Shown: positions 11,219-23,041, numbered from the stretch's first letter. The stretch: 28,162 nucleotides of DNA from Saccoglossus kowalevskii (GCF_000003605.2 NW_003139468.1:1-28162); one strand, 5' to 3'. Notes: generated from the sequence alone by a model not told the origin. Numbers and translations: made by a program.

Positions 11219-11566
11219 AATGCAATCTCTAATGGATAGGAGTTCTTATTACATAATAAACCCATAGACATCAATGGATGGCAATTCAGGAATAAATGCA
11301 ATCTCTAATGGATAGGAGTTCTTATTACATAATAAACCCATAGACATCAATGGATGGCAATTCAGGAATAAATACAATCTCTAATGGATAGGAGTTCTTA
11401 TTACATAATAAACCCATAGACATCAATGGATGGCAATTCAGGAATAAATGCAATCTCTAATGGATAGGAGTTCTTATTACATAATAAACCCTTATACATC
11501 AATGGATGGCAATTCGGGAATAAATGCAATCTCTAATGAATAGGAGTTCTTATTACATAATATACC

Positions 11567-11588
11567 TTACATAATTACATAATATACC
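11567..11588. repeat. Junction insertion J3 (22 bp)
   Basis: It is identical in form to J1 and follows the nine-unit B run. The preceding B unit has ATTCGGG. Confidence 0.92.
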
Positions 11589-13318
11589 CATAGACATCAA
11601 TGGATGGCAATTCAGGGATAAGTCAGTCTCTAATGGATAAGAGCTCTTATTACATAATATACCCATAGACATCAATGGATGGCAATTCAGGAATAAGTCA
11701 GTCTCTAATGGATAAGAGTTCTTATTACATAATATACCCATAGACATCAATGGATGGCAATTCAGGAATAAGTCAGTCTCTAATGGATAAGAGTTCTTAT
11801 TACATAATATACCCATAGACATCAATGGATGGCAATTCAGGAATAAGTCAGTCTCTAATGGATAAGAGTTCTTATTACATAATATACCCATAGACATCAA
11901 TGGATGGCAATTCAGGAATAAGTCAGTCTCTAATGGATAAGAGTTCTTATTACATAATATACCCATAGACATCAATGGATGGCAATTCAGGAATAAGTCA
12001 GTCTCTAATGGATAAGAGTTCTTATTACATAATATACCCATGGACATCAATGGATGGCAATTCAGGGATAAGTCAGTCTCTAATGGATAAGAGTTCTTAT
12101 TACATAATATACCCATAGACATCAATGGATGGCAATTCAGGAATAAGCCAGTCTCTAATGGATAAGAGTTCTTATTACATAATATACCCATAGACATCAA
12201 TGGATGGCAATTCAGGAATAAGTCAGTCTCTAATGGATAAGAGCTCTTATTACATAATATACCCATAGACATCAATGGATGGCAATTCAGGAATAAGTCA
12301 GTCTCTAATGGATAAGAGTTCTTATTACATAATATACCCATAGACATCAATGGATGGCAATTCAGGGATAAGTCAGTCTCTAATGGATAAGAGTTCTTAT
12401 TACATAATATACCCATAGACATCAATGGATGGCAATTCAGGAATAAGTCAGTCTCTAATGGATAAGAGTTCTTATTACATAATATACCCATAGACATCAA
12501 TGGATGGCAATTCAGGAATAAGTCAGTCTCTAATGGATAAGAGCTCTTATTACATAATATACCCATAGACATCAATGGATGGCAATTCAGGGATAAGTCA
12601 GTCTCTAATGGATAAGAGTTCTTATTACATAATATACCCATAGACATCACTGGATGGCAATTCAGGAATAAGTCAGTCTCTAATGGATAAGAGTTCTTAT
12701 TACATAATATACCCATAGACATCAATGGATGGCAATTCAGGGATAAGTCAGTCTCTAATGGATAAGAGTTCTTATTACATAATATACCCATGGACATCAA
12801 TGGATGGCAATTCAGGGATAAGTCAGTCTCTAATGGATAAGAGTTCTTATTACATAATATACCCATAGACATCAATGGATGGCAATTCAGGAATAAGCCA
12901 GTCTCTAATGGATAGGAGTCCTTATTACATAATAAACCCATAGACATCAATGGATGGCAATTCAGGAATAAATGCAATCTCTAATGGATAGGAGTTCTTA
13001 TTACATAATAAACCCATAGACATCAATGGATGGCAATTCAGGAATAAATGCAATCTCTAATGGATAGGAGTTCTTATTACATAATAAACCCATAGACATC
13101 AATGGATGGCAATTCAGGAATAAATACAATCTCTAATGGATAGGAGTTCTTATTACATAATAAACCCATAGACATCAATGGATGGCAATTCAGGAATAAA
13201 TGCAATCTCTAATGGATAGGAGTTCTTATTACATAATAAACCCTTATACATCAATGGATGGCAATTCAGGAATAAATGCAATCTCTAATGAATAGGAGTT
13301 CTTATTACATAATATACC
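11567..13318. repeat. Higher-order block 3
   Basis: An A run carries CATGGAC at 12041 and 12791 and AGCCAG at 12148 and 12898, both pairs 750 bp (ten monomers) apart, plus CACTGG at 12650. The run passes straight from an AGCCAG unit into GGATAGGAGTCC at about 12911, skipping D and C. Five B units follow, with heads at 12967, 13043, 13119, 13195 and 13271; the third has TACAATCTCT. Confidence 0.86.
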
Positions 13319-13340
13319 TTACATAATTACATAATATACC
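13319..13340. repeat. Junction insertion J4 (22 bp)
   Basis: It is identical in form to J1 and opens the shortest block. Confidence 0.92.
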
Positions 13341-13942
13341 CATAGACATCAATGGATGGCAATTCAGGGATAAGTCAGTCTCTAATGGAAAAGAGTTCTT
13401 ATTACATAATATACCCATAGACATCAATGGATGGCAATTCAGGAATAAGTCAGTCTCTAATGGATAAGAGTTCTTATTACATAATATACCCATAGACATC
13501 AATGGATGGCAATTCAGGAATAAGTCAGTCTCTAATGGATAAGAGTTCTTATTACATAATATACCCATAGACATCAATGGATGGCAATTCAGGAATAAGT
13601 CAGTCTCTAATGGATAAGAGTTCTTATTACATAATATACCCATAGACATCAATGGATGGCAATTCAGGAATAAGTCAGTCTCTAATGGATAAGAGTTCTT
13701 ATTACATAATATACCCATAGACATCAATGGATGGCAATTCAGGGATAAGTCAGTCTCTAATGGATAAGAGTTCTTATTACATAATATACCCATAGACATC
13801 AATGGATGGCAATTCAGGAATAAATACAATCTCTAATGGATAAGAGTTATTATTACATAATATACCCATAGACATCAATGGATGGCAATTCAGGAATAAA
13901 TGCAATCTCTAATGAATAGGAGTTCTTATTACATAATATACC
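13319..13942. repeat. Higher-order block 4 (shortest, 624 bp)
   Basis: Only about eight monomers separate two junctions. The A units are plain except for GGAAAAGAG at about 13388. The block ends in a chimeric unit near 13820-13860: a B-type TACAATCTCT head joined to the A-type GAGTTATTATT marker. One B head follows and then the next junction. It looks like a block shortened by recombination between misaligned units. Confidence 0.85.
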
Positions 13943-13959
13943 TTATTACATAATATACC
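13943..13959. repeat. Junction insertion J5, simple 17-bp tandem duplication
   Basis: This junction differs from the others. TTATTACATAATATACC is followed immediately by a perfect second copy of itself. It could be the ancestral junction from which the 22-bp form arose, or a later correction of that form. The flanks (AATGAATAGGAG before, GGGATAAG after) match the other junctions. Confidence 0.93.
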
Positions 13960-14461
13960 CATAGACATCAATGGATGGCAATTCAGGGATAAGTCAGTCT
14001 CTAATGGATAAGAGCTCTTATTACATAATATACCCATAGACATCAATGGATGGCAATTCAGGAATAAGTCAGTCTCTAATGGATAAGAGTTCTTATTACA
14101 TAATATACCCATAGACATCAATGGATGGCAATTCAGGAATAAGTCAGTCTCTAATGGATAAGAGTTCTTATTACATAATATACCCATAGACATCAATGGA
14201 TGGCAATTCAGGAATAAGTCAGTCTCTAATGGATAAGAGTTCTTATTACATAATATACCCATAGACATCAATGGATGGCAATTCAGGAATAAGTCAGTCT
14301 CTAATGGATAAGAGTTCTTATTACATAATATACCCATAGACATCAATGGATGGCAATTCAGGAATAAGTCAGTCTCTAATGGATAAGAGTTCTTATTACA
14401 TAATATACCCATAGACATCAATGGATGGCAATTCAGGAATAAGTCAGTCTCTAATGGATAA

Positions 14462-14777
14462 GAGTTATTATTACATAATATACCCATAGACATCAATGGA
14501 TGGCAATTCAGAAATAAGTCAGTCTCTAATGGATAAGAGTTCTTATTACATAATATACCCATAGACATCAATGGATGGCAATTCAAAAATAAGTCAGTCT
14601 CTAATGGATAAGAGTTCTTATTACATAATATACTCATAGACATCAATGGATGGCAATTCAGGAATAAGTCAGTCTCTAATGGATAAGAGTTCTTATTACA
14701 TAAAATACCCATAGACATCAATGGATGGCAATTCAGGAATAAGTCAGTCTCTAATGGATAAGAGTTCTAATTACATA
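14462..14777. repeat. Ordered marker series, copy 5 (complete)
   Basis: All six markers are present in order, from 14467 to 14767. The sequence to the right continues to match the region right of copy 3 as far as TCAGTAATAAG and CCCATAAACATC, so copies 3 and 5 belong to one longer duplicated segment with an offset of 8,051 bp. Confidence 0.94.
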
Positions 14778-15764
14778 ATATACCCATAGACATCAATGGA
14801 TGGCAATTCAGGGATAAGTCAGTCTCTAATGGATAAGAGTTCTTATTACATAATATACCCATAGACATCAATGGATGGCAATTCAGGAATAAGTCAGTCT
14901 CTAATGGATAAGAGTTCTTATTACATAATATACCCATAGACATCAATGGATGGCAATTCAGGAATAAGTCAGTCTCTAATGGATAAGAGCTCTTATTACA
15001 TAATATACCCATAGACATCAATGGATGGCAATTCAGGAATAAGTCAGTCTCTAATGGATAAGAGTTCTTATTACATAATATACCCATAGACATCAATGGA
15101 TGGCAATTCAGGAATAAGTCAGTCTCTAATGGATAAGAGTTCTTATTACATAATATACCCATAGACATCAATGGATGGCAATTCAGTAATAAGTCAGTCT
15201 CTAATGGATAAGAGTTCTTATTACATAATATACCCATAAACATCAATGGATGGCAATTCAGGAATAAGTCAGTCTCTAATGGATAAGAGTTCTTATTACA
15301 TAATATACCCATAGACATCAATGGATGGCAATTCAGGAATGAATAAATCTGCAATGGATAGGAGTCCTTATTACATAATAAACCCATAGACATCAATGGA
15401 TGGCAATTCAGGAATAAATGCAATCTCTAATGGATAGGAGTTCTTATTACATAATAAACCCATAGACATCAATGGATGGCAATTCAGGAATAAATGCAAT
15501 CTCTAATGGATAGGAGTTCTTATTACATAATAAACCCATAGACATCAATGGATGGCAATTCAGGAATAAATACAATCTCTAATGGATAGGAGTTCTTATT
15601 ACATAATAAACCCATAGACATCAATGGATGGCAATTCAGGAATAAATGCAATCTCTAATGAATAGGAGTTCTTATTACATAATAAACCCTTATACATCAA
15701 TGGATGGCAATTCAGGAATAAATGCAATCTCTAATGAATAGGAGTTCTTATTACATAATATACC

Positions 15765-15786
15765 TTACATAATTACATAATATACC
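15765..15786. repeat. Junction insertion J6 (22 bp)
   Basis: It is identical in form to J1. The next unit has the rare TCAGTGATAAG, shared only with J8. Confidence 0.92.
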
Positions 15787-17604
15787 CATAGACATCAATG
15801 GATGGCAATTCAGTGATAAGTCAGTCTCTAATGGATAAGAGTTCTTATTACATAATATACCCATAGACATCAATGGATGGCAATTCAGGAATAAGTCAGT
15901 CTCTAATGGATAAGAGTTCTTATTACATAATATACCCATAGACATCAATGGATGGCAATTCAGGAATAAGTCAGTCTCTAATGGATAAGAGTTCTTATTA
16001 CATAATATACCCATAGACATCAATGGATGGCAATTCAGGAATAAGTCAGTCTCTAATGGATAAGAGTTCTTATTACATAATATACCCATAGACATCAATG
16101 GATGGCAATTCAGGAATAAGTCAGTCTCTAATGGATAATAGTTCTTATTACATAATATACTCATAGACATCAATGGATGGCAATTCAGGAATAAGTCAGT
16201 CTCTAATGGATAAGAGTTCTTATTACATAATATACTCATAGACATCAATGGATCGCAATTCAGGAATAAGTCAGTCTCTAATGGATAAGAGTTCTTATTA
16301 CATAATATACCCATAGACATCAATGGATGGCAATTCAGGAATAAGTCAGTCTCTAATGGATAAGAGTTCTTATTACATAATATACCCATAACATCAAGCG
16401 ATGGCAATTCAGGAATAAATGCAATCTCTAATGGATAGGAGTCCTTATTACATAATAAACCCATAGACATCAATGGATGGCAATTCAGGAATGAATAAAT
16501 CTCCAATGGATAGGAGTCCTTATTACATAATAAACCCATAGACATCAATGGATGGCAATTCAGGGATAAGTCAGTCTCTAATGGATAAGAGTTCTTATTA
16601 CATAATATACCCATAGACATCAATGGATGGCAATTCAGGAATAAGTCAGTCTCTAATGGATAAGAGTTCTTATTACATAATATACCCATAGACATCAATG
16701 GATGGCAATTCAGGAATAAGTCAGTCTCTAATGGATAAGAGCTCTTATTACATAATATACCCATAGACATCAATGGATGGCAATTCAGGAATAAGTCAGT
16801 CTCTAATGGATAAGAGTTCCTATTACATAATATACTCATAGACATCAATGGATGGCAATTCAGGAATAAGTCAGTCTCTAATGGATAAGAGTTCTTATTA
16901 CATAATATACCCATAGACATCAATGGATGGCAATTCAGGAATAAGTCAGTCTCTAATGGATAAGAGTTCTTATTACATAATATACCCATAGACATCAATG
17001 GATGGCAATTCAGGAATAAGTCAGTCTCTAATGGATAAGAGTTCTTATTACATAATATACCCATAGACATCAATGGATGGCAATTCAGGAATAAGTCAGT
17101 CTCTAATGGATAAGAGTTCTTATTACATAATATACCCATAGACATCAATGGATGGCAATTCAGGGATAAGTCAGTCTCTAATGGATAAGAGTTCTTATTA
17201 CATAATATACCCATAGACATCAATGGATGACAATTCAGGAATAAGTCAGTCTCTAATGGATAAGAGTTCTTATTACATAATATACCCATAGACATCAATG
17301 GATGGCAATTCAGGAATAAGTCAGTCTCTAATGGATAAGAGTTCTTATTACATAATATACCCATAGACATCAATGGATGGCAATTCAGGAATAAGTCAGT
17401 CTCTAATGGATAATAGTTCTTATTACATAATATACTCATAGACATCAATGGATGGCAATTCAGGAATAAGTCAGTCTCTAATGGATAAGAGTTCTTATTA
17501 CATAATATACTCATAGACATCAATGGATCGCAATTCAGGAATAAGTCAGTCTCTAATGGATAAGAGTTCTTATTACATAATATACCCATAGACATCAATG
17601 GATG

Positions 17605-17655
17605 GCAATCAGGGATAAGTCAGTCTCTAATGGATAAGAGTCTATACATAATATA
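17605..17655. repeat. Deletion cluster in an A unit
   Basis: GGCAATCAGGG lacks one T, and GAGTCTATACATA stands where GAGTTCTTATTACATA is expected (three bases lost). The total is 4 bases within about 45. Single-base indels are otherwise very rare here, and the D-to-D spacing in this block is exactly 4 short of a multiple of 75. A sequencing or assembly error is at least as likely as a real mutation. Confidence 0.85.
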
Positions 17656-18337
17656 CCCATAGACATCACTGGATGGCAATTCAGGAATAAGTCAGTCTCT
17701 AATGGATAAGAGTTCTTATTACATAATATACCCATAGACATCAATGGATGGCAATTCAGGGATAAGTCAGTCTCTAATGGATAAGAGTTCTTATTACATA
17801 ATATACCCATAACATCAAGCGATGGCAATTCAGGAATAAATGCAATCTCTAATGGATAGGAGTCCTTATTACATAATAAACCCATAGACATCAATGGATG
17901 GCAATTGAGGAATGAATAAATCTCCAATGGATAGGAGTCCTTATTACATAATAAACCCATAGACATCAATGGATGGCAATTCAGGAATAAATGCAATCTC
18001 TAATGGATAGGAGTTCTTATTACATAATAAACCCATAGACATCAATGGATGGCAATTCAGGAATAAATGCAATCTCTAATGTATAGGAGTTCTTATTACA
18101 TAATAAACCCATAGACATCAATGGATGGCAATTCAGGAATAAATACAATCTCTAATGGATAGGAGTTCTTATTACATAATAAACCCATAGACATCAATGG
18201 ATGGCAATTCAGGAATAAATGCAATCTCTAATGGATAGGAGTTCTTATTACATAATAAACCCTTATACATCAATGGATGGCAATTCAGGAATAAATGCAA
18301 TCTCTAATGAATAGGAGTTCTTATTACATAATATACC

Positions 18338-18359
18338 TTACATAATTACATAATATACC
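18338..18359. repeat. Junction insertion J7 (22 bp)
   Basis: It is identical in form to J1 and follows a five-unit B run. Confidence 0.92.
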
Positions 18360-20539
18360 CATAGACATCAATGGATGGCAATTCAGGGATAAGTCAGTCT
18401 CTAATGGATAAGAGTTCTTATTACATAATATACCCATAGACATCAATGGATGGCAATTCAGGAATAAGTCAGTCTCTAATGGATAAGAGTTCTTATTACA
18501 TAATATACCCATAGACATCAATGGATGGCAATTCAGGGATAAGTCAGTCTCTAATGGATAAGAGTTCTTATTACATAATATACCCATAGACATCACTGGA
18601 TGGCAATTCAGGAATAAGTCAGTCTCTAATGGATAAGAGTTCTTATTACATAATATACCCATAGACATCAATGGATGGCAATTCAGGGATAAGTCAGTCT
18701 CTAATGGATAAGAGTTCTTATTACATAATATACCCATAACATCAAGCGATGGCAATTCAGGAATAAATGCAATCTCTAATGGATAGGAGTCCTTATTACA
18801 TAATAAACCCATAGACATCAATGGATGGCAATTCAGGAATGAATAAATCTCCAATGGATAGGAGTCCTTATTACATAATAAACCCATAGACATCAATGGA
18901 TGGCAATTCAGGGATTAGTCAGTCTCTAATGGATAAGAGTTCTTATTACATAATATACCCATAGACATCAATGGATGGCAATTCAGGAATAAGTCAGTCT
19001 CTAATGGATAAGAGTTCTTATTACATAATATACCCATAGACATCAATGGATGGCAATTCAGGAATAAGTCAGTCTCTAATGGATAAGAGCTCTTATTACA
19101 TAATATACCCATAGACATCAATGGATGGCAATTCAGGAATAAGTCAGTCTCTAATGGATAAGAGTTCTTATTACATAATATACCCATAGACATCAATGGA
19201 TGGCAATTCAGGAATAAGTCAGTCTCTAATGGATAAGAGTTCTTATTACATAATATACCCATAGACATCAATGGATGGCAATTCAGGAATAAGTCAGTCT
19301 CTAATGGATAAGAGTTCTTATTACATAATATACCCATAGACATCAATGGATGGCAATTCAGGAATAAGTCAGTCTCTAATGGATAAGAGTTCTTATTACA
19401 TAATATACCCATATACATCAATGGATGGCAATTCAGGAATAAGTCAGTCTCTAATGGATAAGAGCTCTTATTACATAATATACCCATAGACATCAATGGA
19501 TGGCAATTCAGGAATAAGTCAGTCTCTAATGGATAAGAGTTCTTATTACATAATATACCCATAGACATCAATGGATGGCAATTCAGGAATAAGTCAGTCT
19601 CTAATGGATAAGAGTTCTTATTACATAATATACCCATAGACATCAATGGATGGCAATTCAGGAATAAGTCAGTCTCTAATGGATAAGAGTTCTTATTACA
19701 TAATATACCCATAGACATCAATGGATGGCAATTCAGGAATAAGTCAGTCTCTAATGGATAAGAGTTCTTATTACATAATATACCCATATACATCAATGGA
19801 TGGCAATTCAGGGATAAGTCAGTCTCTAATGGATAAGAGTTCTTATTACATAATATACCCATAGACATCACTGGATGGCAATTCAGGAATAAGTCAGTCT
19901 CTAATGGATAAGAGTTCTTATTACATAATATACCCATAGACATCAATGGATGGCAATTCAGGGATAAGTCAGTCTCTAATGGATAAGAGTTCTTATTACA
20001 TAATATACCCATAACATCAAGCGATGGCAATTCAGGAATAAATGCAATCTCTAATGGATAGGAGTCCTTATTACATAATAAACCCATAGACATCAATGGA
20101 TGGCAATTCAGGAATGAATAAATCTCCAATGGATAGGAGTCCTTATTACATAATAAACCCATAGACATCAATGGATGGCAATTCAGGAATAAATGCAATC
20201 TCTAATGGATAGGAGTTCTTATTACATAATAAACCCATAGACATCAATGGATGGCAATTCAGGAATAAATGCAATCTCTAATGGATAGGAGTTCTTATTA
20301 CATAATAAACCCATAGACATCAATGGATGGCAATTCAGGAATAAATACAATCTCTAATGGATAGGAGTTCTTATTACATAATAAACCCATAGACATCAAT
20401 GGATGGCAATTCAGGAATAAATGCAATCTCTAATGGATAGGAGTTCTTATTACATAATAAACCCTTATACATCAATGGATGGCAATTCGGGAATAAATGC
20501 AATCTCTAATGAATAGGAGTTCTTATTACATAATATACC
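18338..20539. repeat. Higher-order block 7
   Basis: The block has two D units, at 18733 and 20008, exactly 1,275 bp (17 monomers) apart. CACTGG lies 137 bases before the second D, the same spacing as at 1694/1831 and 4870/5007. Two CCCATATACATC variants occur near 19411 and 19786, 375 bp apart. Five B units end the block (heads 20188-20492); the last is preceded by ATTCGGG, as in the corresponding unit of block 2. Confidence 0.86.
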
Positions 20540-20561
20540 TTACATAATTACATAATATACC
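20540..20561. repeat. Junction insertion J8 (22 bp)
   Basis: It is identical in form to J1 and followed by TCAGTGATAAG, as at J6. This suggests that blocks 6 and 8 began from the same copied segment. Confidence 0.92.
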
Positions 20562-23041
20562 CATAGACATCAATGGATGGCAATTCAGTGATAAGTCAGT
20601 CTCTAATGGATAAGAGTTCTTATTACATAATATACCCATAGACATCAATGGATGGCAATTCAGGAATAAGTCAGTCTCTAATGGATAAGAGTTCTTATTA
20701 CATAATATACCCATAGACATCAATGGATGGCAATTCAGGAATAAGTCAGTCTCTAATGGATAAGAGTTCTTATTACATAATATACTCATAGACATCAATG
20801 GATTGCAAATCAGGAATAAGTCAGTCTCTAATGGATAAGAGTTCTTATTACATAATATACCCATAGACATCAATGGATGGCAATTCAGGAATAAGTCAGT
20901 CTCTAATGGATAAGAGTTCTTATTACATAATATACTCATAGACATCAATGGATGGCAATTCAGGAATAAGTCAGTCTCTAATGGATAAGAGTTCTTATTA
21001 CATAATATACCCATAGACATCAATGGATGGCAATTCAGGGATAAGTCAGTCTCTAATGGATAAGAGTCCTTATTACATAATATACCCATAGACATCAATG
21101 GATGGCAAATCAGGAATAAGTCAGTCTCTAATGGATAAGAGTCCTTATTACATAATATACCCATAGACATCAATGGATGGCAATTCAGGGATAAGTCAGT
21201 CTCTAATGGATAAGAGTCCTTATTACATAATATACCCATAGACATCAATGGATGGCAATTCAGGAATAAGTCAGTCTCTAATGGATAAGAGTTCCTATTA
21301 CATAATATACTCATAGACATCAATGGATGGCAATTCAGGAATAAGTCAGTCTCTAATGGATAAGAGTTCTTATTACATAATATACCCATAGACATCAATG
21401 GATGGCAATTCAGGAATAAGTCAGTCTCTAATGGATAAGAGTTCTTATTACATAATATACTCATAGACATCAATGGATGGCAATTCAGGAATAAGTCAGT
21501 CTCTAATGGATAAGAGTTCTTATTACATAATATACCCATAGACATCAATGGATGGCAATTCAGGAATAAGTCAGTCTCTAATGGATAAGAGTTCTTATTA
21601 CATAATATACCCATAGACATCAATGGATGGCAATTCAGGGATAAGTCAGTCTCTAATGGATAAGAGTTCTTATTACATAATATACCCATAGACATCAATG
21701 GATGACAATTCAGGAATAAGTCAGTCTCTAATGGATAAGAGTTCTTATTACATAATATACCCATAGACATCAATGGATGGCAATTCAGGAATAAGTCAGT
21801 CTCTAATGGTTAAGAGTTCTTATTACATAATATACCCATAGACATCAATGGATGGCAATTCAGGAATAAGTCAGTCTCTAATGGATAAGAGTTCTTATTA
21901 CATAATATACTCATAGACATCAATGGATGGCAATTCAGGAATAAGTCAGTCTCTAATGGATAAGAGTTCTTATTACATAATATACTCATAGACATCAATG
22001 GATCGCAATTCAGGAATAAGTCAGTCTCTAATGGATAAGAGTTCTTATTACATAATATACCCATAGACATCAATGGATGGCAATTCAGGAATAAGTCAGT
22101 CTCTAATGGATAAGAGTTCTTATTACATAATATACCCATAACATCAAGCGATGGCAATTCAGGAATAAATGCAATCTCTAATGGATAGGAGTCCTTATTA
22201 CATAATAAACCCATAGACATCAATGGATGGCAATTCAGGAATGAATAAATCTCCAATGGATAGGAGTCCTTATTACATAATAAACCCATAGACATCAATG
22301 GATGGCAATTCAGGGATAAGTCAGTCTCTAATGGATAAGAGTTCTTATTACATAATATACCCATAGACATCAATGGATGGCAATTCAGGAATAAGTCAGT
22401 CTCTAATGGATAAGAGTTCTTATTACATAATATACCCATAGACATCAATGGATGGCAATTCAGGGATAAGTCAGTCTCTAATGGATAAGAGTTCTTATTA
22501 CATAATATACCCATAACATCAAGCGATGGCAATTCAGGAATAAATGCAATCTCTAATGGATAGGAGTCCTTATTACATAATAAACCCATAGACATCAATG
22601 GATGGCAATTCAGGAATGAATAAATCTCCAATGGATAGGAGTCCTTATTACATAATAAACCCATAGACATCAATGGATGGCAATTCAGGAATAAATGCAA
22701 TCTCTAATGGATAGGAGTTCTTATTACATAATAAACCCATAGACATCAATGGATGGCAATTCAGGAATAAATGCAATCTCTAATGGATAGGAGTTCTTAT
22801 TACATAATAAACCCATAGACATCAATGGATGGCAATTCAGGAATAAATACAATCTCTAATGGATAGGAGTTCTTATTACATAATAAACCCATAGACATCA
22901 ATGGATGGCAATTCAGGAATAAATGCAATCTCTAATGGATAGGAGTTCTTATTACATAATAAACCCTTATACATCAATGGATGGCAATTCAGGAATAAAT
23001 GCAATCTCTAATGAATAGGAGTTCTTATTACATAATATACC
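20540..23041. repeat. Higher-order block 8
   Basis: The first unit has TCAGTGATAAG. Three successive A units carry GAGTCC (about 21067, 21142, 21217), normally a feature of C and D neighbours, and two units have GGCAAATC or TTGCAAATC. TACTCATAG and GGATCGC variants match block 6. D units at 22135 and 22510 are exactly 375 bp apart, so a five-monomer segment with D and C is duplicated in tandem. Five B units end the block, with heads at 22690, 22766, 22842, 22918 and 22994. Confidence 0.86.

Larger units (their letters stand above)
10111..11566. repeat. Higher-order block 2 with the longest B run
   Basis: A run of A units holds a partial marker series: GAGTTATTATT at 10490, then TCAGAAATAAG and TCAAAAATAAG, without the last three markers. 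There is no D unit. An A-headed unit at about 10770 continues as GGATAGGAGTCC, a C unit follows at about 10838, and then come nine B units with heads every 76 bases from 10911 to 11519. Several of these B units are unusually diverged (10960-11215). Confidence 0.86.
13943..15764. repeat. Higher-order block 5
   Basis: The A run includes a complete marker series (14467-14767). It is followed by the pair TCAGTAATAAG (about 15186) and CCCATAAACATC (about 15237), otherwise found only near 7133 and 7188. A C unit with AAATCTGC at about 15338 leads into B units with heads at 15413, 15489, 15565 (TACAATCTCT), 15641 and 15717. No D unit is present. Confidence 0.86.
15765..18337. repeat. Higher-order block 6 with an internal duplication
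   Basis: Two D units (16385 and 17806) show that the block holds two successive A-to-D cycles. A rare TAATAGTTC variant at 16136 and 17411, each followed by TACTCATAG and GGATCGC, marks a duplication offset by 1,275 bp (17 monomers). The D units are 1,421 bp apart, which is 19 monomers minus 4 bases; the missing 4 bases are the deletions at 17609-17650. The first unit after the junction has TCAGTGATAAG, as in block 8. Five B units follow, with heads from 17986 to 18290. Confidence 0.86.
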
